Assembly (NCBI GenBank): GCA_029532625.1
Contig: JARFXM010000008.1
Coordinates: 186,001 to 250,000 of the forward strand
Direction: 5' to 3'
Origin: Lomentospora prolificans
Lineage: Eukaryota > Ascomycota > Sordariomycetes > Microascales > Microascaceae
Length of the DNA stretch: 64,000 bases
The translations under genes were made by a program, and so were the position numbers. The notes under the pieces are model-generated. The model made no database searches and was not told where the DNA came from. It saw only the letters and a program-made list of their open reading frames with translations. Positions 10,832-22,997 of this stretch are shown here, in pieces; the first letter of the stretch is position 1, and each line of letters starts with the position of its first letter.

Positions 10832-13800
10832 CATTACCAAAAGACGTGGACGCAGGTCAGTGGCGACAAAGGGCTCCTTGTCCGACCTCCAGACAGATCG
10901 AGATGCATGTGCATTATAATAGAACTCGGTGATTCTGGGGGGGCGCGCCTGGCGAAGGAGAAGACAAGACGCTGATCAGCTGGTGCTAAGTGGCCCAAGC
11001 AACGACGCTGGCTTCTTGCTGGCCTTTGGACCCCATCGCCATCGCATCAAAGTATCAGACCCCTCATGCAGCGCTCTTTCCCCATCCGAGCAGTGCAATG
11101 GATCCAGTTTTGGAACAGGCGGCAGATCCAAGACCAACCAAAAGCAGCAGGCCAAGCAGGGCACGGCCAAGAGGCTCAATAACTGATAGTTTACAAGTCA
11201 AGCCTCGGATCTGGTCTCGTGGAGCAGCCTGAAGCGAATTAATTCGCGTTTGAGGCCTTTTTGTCCTGATCGGCTCATGCATCCGCTCCCTCTCTTCCTC
11301 TCTCTCTCTCTCACTTGTTCCTCTTCATCTCAGTCTCTCACCTGAATACGTAAAGGAACTAGCTTCAAAAAGGGCAATTGGACCCTCTTTTTGAGATGCT
11401 GGAACGATCAAATGAGCTTCGAATTCGCCGCACAACCCCAAATAAAGCACCTCACAGCCGCTCGCGCTAGCCTCGGAACAGGCAGCGAGTGTCGAACATC
11501 AGACCTTTTTTTGTGGGGATTCGTTGTCATACCGTTCCCGCCGGGACCCATCAACATGTCCGAACGACCTGCAGCAACAAGAAAGGTAAAACAAAAAAGG
11601 CGTAGTGTTTGGAATGGACTATCCGGACTGGCCTGGCCAGCAGGTGGGGCAGGCACACGACACACACTAGTCAAAATCGCTGGCTGGCCATTGGAACCCA
11701 CTCCCATCGCAGCCTCAGTACAACTCTACTTGGATAACCCTGGACAGTTGGTGGTGTGGGCAGGAGAAGCTGGGCTTTTCCTCTGCTGCCCCCCATCTAT
11801 CGGGTGGAGTCAATTAGAACCGGGGGAGGGGGGGTTGTGTAGCTCCATTCGTGTGCACTTTGTGGTGGTGAAGAGTGAGAGCGCCACTGAACAGACACCC
11901 GACGTAAGGGGAGGCGTGTACCTTCGTAAAATCAATGAAAAAAGACCCAGGCGCCAAGACGCCAATAAATCCGATCCGGGGTTTTTTTTAATATCCCAGG
12001 TTCAGCCTGAGGGAGGGGAAAGGGAAACGACAGGACCTGGTTCCATGTTTCGGGTCAGGACCTCAAGTTCACTGCAACAGCTTCTTCAATGTCGGGAATC
12101 ACGCTAAAAAGTAAAGGATCCCGGCACTGCGGGCGTTGGACGGAAGAGAGGGCCATTGCTTCGCCAGCGCTTCCGAGATGTTCAATGTTTGTACTTGTAG
12201 ATCAAGCCGGCAACGGAGCTGGCCACGGAAACAGAAAGGAGGGGGGGAAGGAGGCGATCTGATCAACCACAAGAGGGGGAGGGATGGGAGAGGATTCAAC
12301 GAAGACGGGCAGAGATCGGGCAGACCTTTGCCGATGGTTAGAAGAGGATGATGGGGAGGCTTCGTCTGTGGCGCAACGATTCTGAGAAAAAAAACAAGAT
12401 GCAGGTGCAGGAGGAGGGTGATTTGGCGGGCATCAAATGCACCCCATGTCGATTTCCTTTTTTTTTTTTTTTTTCCTTCTTTCCCATGCTTAAATGGGGG
12501 AGCATGGCAAGCATGGAAGCATCGGAGGATCCGAAGGGATTCGAGACACGTTGGATTGGCCGGGGGTGGCCGCCAAAGAGACAGAAGAAGCAGAAGAAGC
12601 AACGTTAAATAAAGGGCGACTGAAGCTGACAGGGGATCAACAAGGTAACAGAATGGTGGAAAAGTGATCAGTGGATGTGTGAGAGTTGCACCACAGGAGA
12701 GAAAAGAGCAACGCCGCCAGCTTGTGCGGGTGGCACTCTGGAATGGCTCCTGCTGGCTACGATATGCTGGCTGTAGTACAGCTGGCTGGCCAGAAAGTGC
12801 AGTGCTTCAGAGCCAGCAATGGATTGATCCGTCTTGCTGGCTGCTGTACAACCTTGGGAATCCATTGGGATGGACCAGCCACAGGATGACAAGGTCCCGA
12901 AGGTTGAATTAGGCCGGCTAGCTGGCTGTGGTGCTGGAAGCAGGCAGCTTGACACCTGGGCTGGCCTCAAGTACTCGGAGTATTTCTCATCCGGGGGTGG
13001 AGATTACAATAGGTAGTTGGTGTTACAGGAGATGATCCATCATTGATGGCTGCGAGTACTTGTGACGAGGGACATGCTGGCCAAAAACTAAAATTGTGAA
13101 GCAAAATCCAGTGTTGGTCATTGATGGCTCCAGCGATAAGTACGTGAAAGCAGGTCAGGTTTCTCCAACTCAAGTGCCCGAAAATGATGGACATATTCAC
13201 CTTGAAACGCTAAGAGTAGGTTCCCTGTCCTCGCGCCAGTCGGGAGGCATGTGCACTTCCCGTCCGTCCCGCCCTCACCTAAAAACCATCAATTGCCAGC
13301 CTAAACATCGTACTAAATCCGCTAATCTATCGATCCTGCCCAAGACCGCGTCAACTGCACGTACTCTAGCGGGTCTTCATTCCAGGCCGACTCTAATACA
13401 CAAAAAGCCCGGACACGGAGACGGCGAATCAAAGGAAACCAACCGCCTGCGTTTCCCCAACGGCGAGACCTTCTTTCTCCTCTGCCTCAATTTCCCACGC
13501 GCTTCGCTGTACGTACATCGCTCGGCAATATGCAGTCCAGACTTCGCAGACGCTGGCTATATTGCGCAGCTGGCAAGACACAGCTGGCGTGCCACTAAAA
13601 TATCAGCCCGATCCTCCAACAGACGGAACAGGAAGTGATCAATGCCTCTGCGTGGTTACGAAACGGGCCCCGGAGAGTAAGCTTCGGCGACGTTGCATAC
13701 CCAGGCCCGCGCCCCTGGCCGAACTAGCCTGGCGCTGGCTGGCGGCTGTCGCGACTTCACGACAGCCAGGCTGTGATAGTGCTGGCTAGAGATAGCTGAT

Positions 13801-16800
13801 GCACAATATAATTCTCCTTGTACTTGGAGGTGAGCGGCGGCATTTTTAGGGCAGCCTGGGGTGGAGGCTTTCGGTAGAAACACCCGAGCCCAACAACCTT
13901 GAACCACCTTCGATGTGCAGGAAGAATAGGCAGACCATCCACGGTTGTACTTGGCTTTCAAGGCACTACTTGAGATCGAGATGTGATGTGGAGAAACCGG
14001 ATACAGGCCGATGGCAACCAGAGAGATTGGGCGTTGTACTCGTCGACAGGAACACAAGAGAGGAATGGGCGTACTTGTAGTAAAAACAGCGGGGCCAAGG
14101 GCAACAGGCCCCCCTCGTACGAAGTATAATATTCTTAAAAGGGGAACGCACAGGTGAGAAACACTCTGGCTCAACTGTTGGCGAGGCTTTAAGCGCTTCA
14201 ATTGGAAGGAACATTATTACCTGTAGAGGGCAGGTTTCGCTTTAACGTTCTGCAAGCCCTGGGGAATACGAGGACACATGCCAGTAATAATTCAAAGAGA
14301 AAGGACAGGAAACACGTAGGAGTAAATTACTCGGGAAGACGAGGGACGGGGGTCCATGAGCAGTCTGCCTTTGCCGCTGTGTAAGTGCAAGTTTAAAGGC
14401 AAGAGCAAGAGAAAGCAGAAACACGGCACAGCAGAGAGTAAAGTAAAAATGAAAAAAAGGCAAAGGTGAGCCGGCAAGAGCATCAGCAGGCAGTCACCTA
14501 CCTACAGTCTGCAGATTGGCCACCAGGATTTTCCAGGCAGTGCAGGCGCAGCTTCGTCCAAAGGCGGCTTTGAGCATCTCCGTCGTCTCAAATACAGCCA
14601 GCAGCAAGCAAGCTGCCCGTCTTTTTTCTTTTCAGACACGCGCTTCAACAGTCCGCTAACTCGCTGGCTGCACCCTGTCTGTTTCCCCCATCGATCCCGA
14701 CCCCTTTCCTGTCTCTTCGCGGTGCATAAATAACAGGGAAGGTCGAATGCAGCTTCTAGGCTGGGGCCCGGGGGAAGCATTTTGGGAGGGGATAATACAA
14801 GTCAGCCAAGCACTCATCTCATTGCTTGGAAGCGTTCCCCCATGCCCGAGTCTCCCAATCCGCCTGTCCTTTGGCCTGGTAGCCAATGCTGGGGCTTAAT
14901 AGAAGCAGAAAGATGCAGCCACGGAACACATCAGTTAATAGAGGAGTGGAAACGAGATGCAAAGGCCTAGCTAATAGCAAGCATCAGAAGAGACCAGCTT
15001 GCAGAGAAAGTGGTGGTGAGGGAGCTTCGTTGAACGGATTGTACCCCAGACCAGGTGCTGTCTTGTCAAGCTGCTTTGCTTCTTTTGATGCAGGGCGCTC
15101 GCTTTGGGCGCATCGTCATTTGCTCGCGGCCGGGGCGATGACCAGGGTCCAAAGGTTTTCGTTGCTTGTTCGTCGTCATCGGTCGTGACTGTGCATATGG
15201 AAGTCGATATACAATTCTTTCATGCTTTCAACAGGCTACGATTAGAGTACTCGCTACATGGAGCTCTCGGTGGAGCTTTTAGCGAAAGTAACGACAGATG
15301 AGGGGAAAGGGTGGCCGGGATTCCCCAGTACAAGGGTTGCACTCATCCGTTCTCGATACCGAGAGGCTCTCTCCAATCCATGCTGCCAGCACTAGCAGGG
15401 AGCAACACACCACTCGAGACCCGCTCTCAGGCGGTAACCATTGACCACTGACTCTACGAAGGTATGGCTGCTGGACTTTGACGGGCTTCAAGGACACACA
15501 ACATACGAGGTACTCCCCCCATCTTGGATCCACTTATGTACGATGCGATACGATCAACTGCGATGCCGCTCGCTGCCATTCCTCCATCTGTTGTGACTGC
15601 TACGCCAGACACTAATTTCTAAAATAAAAATAAAACATAAAATAAAAAAGGAAAAAAAGGGTTTATTAATACCAACAAAAGGTCACGCTTTCCCCCTGTT
15701 GCTCTCCTCGCCTCACATAACGCAAAACGCACGGGATCTCCACGAATCGGCATTCGGCGTAACTCGCAATCAAACGAGACTGGGGCCACAGGCCAGATTC
15801 CTCAGGATGGTGGATGACACAGAAGCAATTCACCTTGCCAACTGTTGATACCACTAGAGACGAAGGCGACAGCAGTAGGGGAGAGAAGACAAGTAGGGTG
15901 AACATACGGATTCGAATTGCAGTCCAGAAATCCGAGTCTTCGCTCATTGTCACGCTTGTCTCTTCGTGTTCCAGCCCGTGAGCTCTTGTGCCACTTGCCA
16001 GCAAAGCACTACCCTGAGACAAGAAAAAATGGGTGTCGTCACCAACACACCCTTCGCTTAAAACTCCTGTACGCAGCAAATCTTAATTTCAGAGGAAAGC
16101 AAGAGGGAAGCCCGCAACAAGAAGCGACTGGCTGCGCCGAGGTCGCAGGAGCGGCACGGCTTGCCTCTTGCTGTTGTGCTGCTACTTGCGTTTGGGGTCA
16201 GGCTATTCGACCATGCGTGCCACCGGTGGCTGTTGTGTCGCCCTCCTTCTTCGCTGCTGGCCGGCGGTCATTCCGGCCAGTAGGTGTGCAGATGATGGTA
16301 ATCGCCCGGCTGCTTGGCGGCTCATATTGGAAAACGCGCACCCTGCTAATCGTCCCGATCCCAGCGCGGCTGGACTTGCAGGAACAAGGGAGGGGCGGAG
16401 GAGGAAAGTGAGAACAGAAAGAAGAGGAGATCCGGTGGTGTATTCACGTCCAGGCCTTTTTTTCTTCAATTTTCTTTTTATTCTTTTTGGACTGGGCTGG
16501 GCTGGGCTGCTCTGCTCCCCTTGTCAATCTGGCAGCTTTCGCAAAAGCAGGAATCTAACCCAAAGTTTGGGTGTAGGAAGGTGCATCGCGAGAAACAAGA
16601 CCACTATGGGAATATAGTGCTACGCTGCCCGTTGGCCGCTTGACAACTGCAACATGCCTCGCTTCCACTAAAGCTTCATCTAAATCGTAATAATGGAAGC
16701 ATATATTACCCCCTACCAAGTTCGAAACCAAAAGGTATCGTCACAAGCAGTTTGGTGCTAAAACCACTACAACACCACCGGTAGATCCTTTGTCTCGAGG

Positions 16801-17537
16801 CGACAGCAAAGCACGAGACTAATACTCTCTGCTCCTCCCTTCCCTCCTCGCTTCCCCATCTGGTTAGGCAGGGGAGGGGAAGCTGGAAAGCAGGCTGGCT
16901 ATCGTGGGGGTCAGATTCAGGCTTATTCTGCATCTGGTTCCCATTTCATATTAGTCTGAGGACAGGGATGGGTCGTGGAGCAGGGAGCTACAACCAGAAA
17001 CAGAAGTTGATCACTTTCATGGGTTCCTTTCGGAGCCCCCCGGTCGGAGCTCAGAAGTGTGTTGCATGACTTCATCAAGGGTCATTTGGCTCACTGGGGC
17101 GCCTCCAATCGCACAAGGAACTAGGGCGATCCACCACCGATTCGGTCGAGGTCATCGCCCGATTCCGACCCGACTAATCATGGGTATGCTGCGTGGTCCG
17201 CCCACTGTGCCGGCATCATGATGGTGCTTATGTGAGATTGCAGGTGTTGACAGTTGACATATTTGAGCCAATGGCGTTGTCGGTAATCGTTCTGGAAGCC
17301 TAGACGGATTTTATGCTTTGACGCTTAACAAACGCGCTGCCCACAACGTCAAGTCGCGTTCTCGCAGGCAGCACTGCGACCCAAGAAAAAAAAGAAAAAG
17401 AAAAAGAAAAACGATACACGCTCAACGAATTTTCTCTCTAATATCGGGAGGAACGGGAATAACACCACCTTGCAGCATGCAGTATCTCCAGACTCCCTCC
17501 TCCTCCCTCTGATCCGCCACGAAGCTCCCCTCCCGCC

Positions 17538-20231
17538 ATGGACCCCGAGTCCGCCGATGAAGCTCCGGTGGCCTTCGACCCCTCCAAGCCCTTGAAGGGC
17601 GTGGTCGTATGCTGTACGAGCATCCCACCTAACGAGACCGTACGCCTCCTACCCCTCCATACAGAGCTTTGCATGGCTAGAGCTCCCCCGTCTTGAACCT
17701 GACGCGCCCCGCTAACCCGTTCTTTCTCGCCCTGTTCCAGAAAGATATTGAACAAAAGACAACGAACCTCGGCGGCGTGTTCACGGGAGATCTCACCGTC
17801 GACGTAACCCACCTTCTCGTCGGCGAATATGACACGGCAAAGTACCGCCATACCGCCAAGTCCCTCGCTCACGTCAAGGCCATGGACGCCGGGTGGATAG
17901 AAGCACTCACGCGCCTATGGAGGGAGGACGCGCCCATCGACTTCGCAGCCCTAGAGAAGGCGTGGCAACTACTCCCCCTGGAAACCGGCGGAGATGACGC
18001 TTCGTCCTTTGACAATGAGGAACCCCCCAGGCGAAAGAGGCTCATGGTCTGCCTCACGGGCTTTCTCAACCGTGAGTTTTCTCATCCTTCTTGTCCTCCC
18101 GTGCCCAACCCCTTTTTCAACTAACACGCCGACAGTCGAGGAACGAACGAGTCTCCAGGAGAAAATCACCTCCAATGGCGCCGACTACTCGGGCGAGCTC
18201 AACCGCAGATGCACACACCTCATCGTCGCCAAGCCCGAGGGCCAAAAATACCTGGCAGCGCGCAAATGGGGCCTCAAGGTCGTCTCGCTCGAGTGGCTGG
18301 ACCAGACCATTGAGCGGGGCATGATCCTCGACGAAAAGTACTACGACCCGCTGCTGCCGCCCGAGGTGCGCGGCAAGGGCGCGTGCGACGAGCCCGAGAC
18401 GGCGCTGGGGAAGAGGCAGAGAATGCTCAACTCGTTCGTGGAGGCCGACGAGCCGACGAGGAAGCTGAGGAAGACGGCGAGCATGAAGCTCAGTTCGCAG
18501 AGGGAGACCGTGTGGGGGGATATCCTCGGCGGGAGCAGCAAGGCGCCGGCCGAGCAGAACGATGCGCCGGCGCAGGAACAGGACGCTCCCGCGCCACAAG
18601 GCCCTCAAGCTCTAGCTGCAGTTCCCGCCCCCGTTCTGCCGCAGTTGAACCCGGACGCGGGTATCTTCTCGACGTCGTACTTTTACATCCGCAACTTTGA
18701 CCAGCGCAAGTACGACATATTAGACCAAACGATCACGGCCCTTGGCGGCCGCGTCTGCCGCACCCTCGACGAGGTCTGCCTGGCTCGCGCCCCGTACCAC
18801 CCGTGGCACCGCTTCTTCATCATCCCGCAAGATTCGACCTCGGTCCCCGCCGAGCTATCACCCTCCTCCCTCCCGGCCAACACGAACCCCGACGAAAGGC
18901 CACAAGTCGTGACCGAATTCTTCATCGAACGCTGCATCCACTGCAAGTCCCTCCTCGATCCCCAAGCACACGTCCTCGGCCGCCCGTTCCCCTGGTTTCC
19001 CCTTCCCGGCTTCAAGGATCTCGTCATCTGCAGCGCGGGCTTCTCGGGCATCGACCTACACCACCTGGACAGGGCGGTGCAGCAGCTGGGCGCGCACTTT
19101 GACGAGACGTTCCGGCGCAAGACCTCGCTGCTGGTATGCAAGGACCTCAAGCTCGTGCGGAAGGAGAAGCTGAGGCTCGCGCTGGAGCACGGCATTCCCG
19201 TCGTTCGCGAGAAATGGCTGTGGGATTGCATCGCGCAGGGTGAGAAGCTCCCCTTGGTAAGCTACATGTTCCCCGAGCTGGGCCAAAAGGTTCTCGAGAA
19301 GACGACGGAGGCGAAACCCGTGGAGCGGACAAAGTCTGAACCCCCTCCGGTCAAGACCATTGGCGGCTTCGTCGACGTGGACGCCTTCGAGGACGAGGGC
19401 CCCGAGAAAAATGCGGCGGCCAAGAGCTTTGCTACGACCGCTTCGGCGCGGTACCACACCGCGCGCACGCACATTTTTGACGACCGAGATGACTTCACCA
19501 TGGGCGACGTGACGGCTCCCCGCCCCCTAAAGGAAGTAGCCGCGAACGCCGTATCCCTATCTGAATCATCCTCCAACGACCACCAAACCAACGAAGAAGA
19601 GCAACTGCTCCCAACGGCAAAACAACCCCAACCCAACAAGTCCTCCTCCTCCTCCTCCTCTTCCTCCACCACCACGGAGCCCTCCAAACCCAAAACGAAA
19701 CAAGCAGACGCGGACGCCAACGACGCCGACCAAGAATCCCGCCACCTCCGAGACCGCGAACGCGCCCACCGCCAAGCCCAACAAGTCCTCGCCTTCTCCT
19801 CAAAGCTCACCTCCCTCATCGACCCCAACCCCCAACCCCCCTCAGCCTCCCACAACCCCACCGTCACCCCCCTCGATGCTGCAACCCTCCCCGCCGCCGC
19901 CACCACCGCGAAGGACAGACGCCGCCGTGGTATCCTCGGCCGCGCCGCCAGCTCCTCCTCCACCTCCGCCCTATCCAAGCTCGCGGGCCCGCACGAAGAT
20001 TCCGACGCCCCTACCTCCGCCGAGAACAGGACGCGGAGCGTGTCCGTTGTCGAGGGCGAGGACGGCGACGGCGCTGACGCCGACGCCGCTGAGGGCCAGT
20101 CGCTGCTGACGCAGGTGGCGTACGATGATCCTGGGGCTGCGGAGGCCAGGGCGCAGATTTTGGGGAGGATGGCGGGCGAGAAGGTTGGGGGTGTGGACGG
20201 GGCGAAGCGGAGGAGGGTTAGGTCGAGTTGA
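17538..20231 (+). CDS. dpb11: DPB11/Rad4/TopBP1-type four-BRCT replication and checkpoint protein
   Basis: Three exons (17538-17639, 17741-18071, 18136-20231) encode 842 aa. Four BRCT domains are visible: about residues 19-105, 133-225, 318-430 and 437-525, each with the aromatic or Trp residue typical of the last helix (for example DAGWIEAL, SLEWLDQT, REKWLWDC). The order, two BRCTs, a linker and two more BRCTs, is that of yeast Dpb11 and fission-yeast Rad4/Cut5. Family knowledge: these proteins bind CDK-phosphorylated Sld2/Sld3 to start replication and activate the Mec1/ATR checkpoint kinase. The C-terminal 300 residues are Ser/Pro/Asp-rich and disordered, where an ATR-activating aromatic motif would be expected. 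They end in a basic KRRRVRSS nuclear signal. Both introns have CTAAC branch sites. The gene borders the gene desert on one side and is convergent with the Arg/Asp-repeat gene on the other. Confidence 0.92.
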
Positions 20232-20818
20232 GTGGTTCTGCGCTTTTGGCGTTTTGCTTTTGGATTTCCGTTTTACGACGGCCAGTATTGAAGAAATACA
20301 TGTTGTGGGCATAGAGGCCGGGGCAAACAGCACAGGATAGCATAGCATCATGATTATGCCCTAGTTCTACAGTAATGTCTCCATCTTCTCATATATACGG
20401 GCTGGTATGGCGGGCGTTATAGGTAGCATAGTAATACTTTTTACACTTGGATGTCTTTTCACATCACCATCATGTGCCCCTTGAGATTTCAGAACTTGTA
20501 GTGTCATCCAGCGTTTAATCGTAATGAATCTAGAAAGAAAAAAGTTCGTGCTCCTCATATTTAGGGTATCTAATCATGACTAACAGCATGCGGCATACTC
20601 TTGTCCGTCTTTTTATCTTCGTTGCATCTTCTCGTACATGAGCCAGCTTCGACCATACATATATATCGTATATCCCAGCCAACCGAAACAGCAAAAGTAA
20701 GAGTCAAAATCCAATATATAGCCGTCCAGCCCCGTGAACGAATAAAGAGTAGGAAAAGATATAAGCGATAAATAGGAAGTGAGTAGCAAGACAAGTATGA
20801 AAATTGAAGGAAAAGTCA
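20232..20818. other. Convergent 3' flanks of DPB11 and the Arg/Asp-repeat gene
   Basis: AT-richer than its surroundings, with no coding signal. This is the expected meeting point of two 3' untranslated regions. Confidence 0.7.
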
Positions 20819-22997
20819 TTAAAGCGAGGCGGCCGCCTCGACAAGCACGCTCATCAAACTTGCAGCTGCACCGCCCAGTCCGGCAGCGTATAGGGCATCA
20901 CCACCCCTCGACCTCCGCTTGGGCTTCTCCTCTCGATCCCGATGGTGTCTCCGCCTATGCGAGTCTCTATCTCTGTCCCTGTCCCTGTCGCGATCACGAT
21001 CCCTCTCTCGGTCCCGATCTCTGTCGCGATCGCGATCGTGGTCTCTACCGTGCTCATCCCTCCGCCTCCTTCTTCTGCGCTTCTCGCGGTCATCCCGGTC
21101 ATCCCGGTCATCCCGGTCTCTATCCCGATCTCGGTGGTTATCGCGATCTTTTGACCTCCTCGGCGAATCCGAGTCATCGTCGGCGGGAGTTTCATAGGGG
21201 TTCGGGCCGAAATGCACACGGTTTTCGTTCTTGTTCTTCAGGATCGGCTTAGGCTTTACAGTACTTGACGGCGAGGCCTTATCCTCTTTCTCAGTAGGCG
21301 GATTCACGATGAACGGGTACGACTTTGTCCCTTTGTCGTCATCGAGAACAGCATCCCTGGGATCGGGGCGGGCGTTCCTCGTTTCCTCCGAGGTATCACT
21401 CTCCGTCCAGCTACCTTCCGTGTCGCTGTCGCTACCACTGTCGCTAACTGGGTATGGCGCAGCAGAGTTCTGTCTCCTTGGCGGGGCGGGATGAGAATAG
21501 CCCCGTGCACTGGCAGCTCGGTGTCGAGCGGCCCGTATCTCCTCGCTTTGTCTGGCAAATTCTTCAATCTGCTCGCGTGGCAACACGCCAAGGATGGCAA
21601 CAAACTCCGGGCGTGCTTCGTACCGCACACCGGCGCGGTCGAGAACAATTGTGCTTACGAGGCTACGCTTGACCTTGGTCCAAGTGGCATCTATGGAGAT
21701 CTCGTTACCGTTCTGATCGGGGTTAAGACGAGCTGCGCGGCTATTAGGACTAGAGCCGTACGGGGGAGGAGCGGCACTGGTTTCGCTGTAAGTTGGCAGA
21801 GGAGGCACGAAGCGAGGAGAGGTCCCGAGGGGCGAGTATGCCTCCATGGCCCCAGGACCGCTGGTAGATAGATAACCGTCTTGCGAAGTCACGGGGGGCG
21901 ACGAGCCGTAGCCTTGTATGGCCTGCATCACAGCAGGAGAGACATACATGCCGCTAAACTGAGTAGGTAGGTCCGGGGCGAGAAGATCCCGCGTCGAGAT
22001 GAGGCTCCAGAAAGAGTCGGAATTCGGAGACCCCTTCTCATCATCAGAGGTACGTCCCGTAAGGGCCAACGCTCCGTTGGAGTAAGCTCTTTCGGCACCA
22101 GGAATTGGGTGAGCCTTGACGTCCGGGCTAAACTTTTGGTTCACTCCGGGGTTCAACATGTCGTGGGAACTCATATCTCCAGACGGTCGGTGGTAAGTTG
22201 TAGGCGACATGGTCAAGTAAGGGAGCTCCCTGGGGTGTGGACGGCCTTTTTCAAGCAAGCCGCGGACGGAAGCCGGCTGGCCATTGTCGAGGGTGCCCGA
22301 TGATTCAAGCTCTCGAATGTACGCCCTCAAGACTACCTACACAAACGGAAATAAGATTCACTTCCACCTCATATCAAAGGACAAAAACACCATTACTTAC
22401 CTTGTGTTTCTTCAAAACATCTGGGGAGAAGCCTTCATGTATAAGCTCGTCACGAAAGCGCTCCCAGAGCACATTCTCGTCGTCTACAAAGCCCGAGTCC
22501 TTTCTCGCAAAGATTTTCCTGGCGATAGCGTCGACCTTATCCTTGATCGCCTCCAGGCTCTCCGCATTTGAATTGGCAAGTCTGGCACTGGTTTTGACGG
22601 GACTCTGGAGTTGGACGGTATCCAAGAATAATTCGACCTGCATCTTCTGCTCATCAAGCTTCTTACGGATGATGGATATCATGTCATGTTGCTCATTCCC
22701 AGAGATCGCGCCATTCTCGTACTTGGCCAGGACGGTCCCAAGCTGGTGCAGGGTGAAATCACAGTCCTCGATGGCGGGGGTCAGCTGACGGTAGTAGATG
22801 GGGCCGCGAGAGGAGTTGAGCACGGAGTCGGGGTCGTCGGCCTCGAGCTTGAGGTGCTTGAGGGCGGTGGACAGGCCGCGTACGACGGGCGCTACAATGT
22901 CGAAATCGGGCCCGGCCTGTTTGGCGCGGTAGTAGAGTGCCAGCGCCGAGGCATTGACGGCGTCGATGTCTGAGAGGATCGGAGTGGGGTTGCTCAT
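20819..22997 (-). CDS. Uncharacterised protein with DUF8035-like segment and Arg/Asp mixed-charge tail
   Basis: Two exons (22401-22997, 20819-22336) give 704 aa. Residues 1-195 look helical and globular. Residues about 412-470 (from DATWTKVKRSL to REQIEEFARQSEE) resemble fungal DUF8035-type domains; this match is from memory and tentative. Residues about 591-675 are an Arg-Asp/Arg-Glu dipeptide repeat. Part of it is coded by 9-bp tandem units near 21087-21113, giving DDR repeats. Mixed-charge tracts of this type are known to send proteins to nuclear condensates or speckles. An RVHF motif at 572-575 fits the protein phosphatase 1 docking consensus. The final 29 residues are Gly/Ala/Leu-rich, possibly a membrane-active or packing helix. 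The spliced frame uses a GTAAGT donor and TGTAG acceptor. Function unknown. Confidence 0.85.
21087..21113. repeat. Three 9-bp tandem repeats coding Asp-Asp-Arg
   Basis: CGGTCATCC is repeated three times head to tail with a partial fourth copy. It lies inside the coding sequence and encodes an acidic/basic triplet repeat on the minus strand, so changes in copy number keep the reading frame. Confidence 0.9.

Larger units (their letters stand above)
6845..17537. other. 10.7 kb gene desert with clustered short motifs
   Basis: This gene-free stretch lies between the divergent orphan gene (minus) and DPB11 (plus). No frame shows domains or coherent splice structure. From about 7.0 to 10.3 kb the plus strand is strongly G-rich. 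It contains runs of 8 to 11 G (for example near 7400 and 7470), a (TGG)9 array and a perfect four-tract G-quadruplex candidate at 10192-10211. From about 8.1 to 14.7 kb there are at least 11 GCTGGCTG/CAGCCAGC octamers and five exact TACTTGTA/TACAAGTA octamers. Homopolymer tracts (A32 at 8235, T17 at 12458) and an AAAAT array at 10808 are also present. It could be promoter or enhancer DNA, a non-coding RNA locus, or decayed repeat; sequence alone does not decide. Confidence 0.55.

Noticed and set aside
11234..11247. Perfect 14-bp palindrome GCGAATTAATTCGC
   Set aside because: A few 14-bp palindromes are expected by chance in a window of this size, and no second copy was seen.
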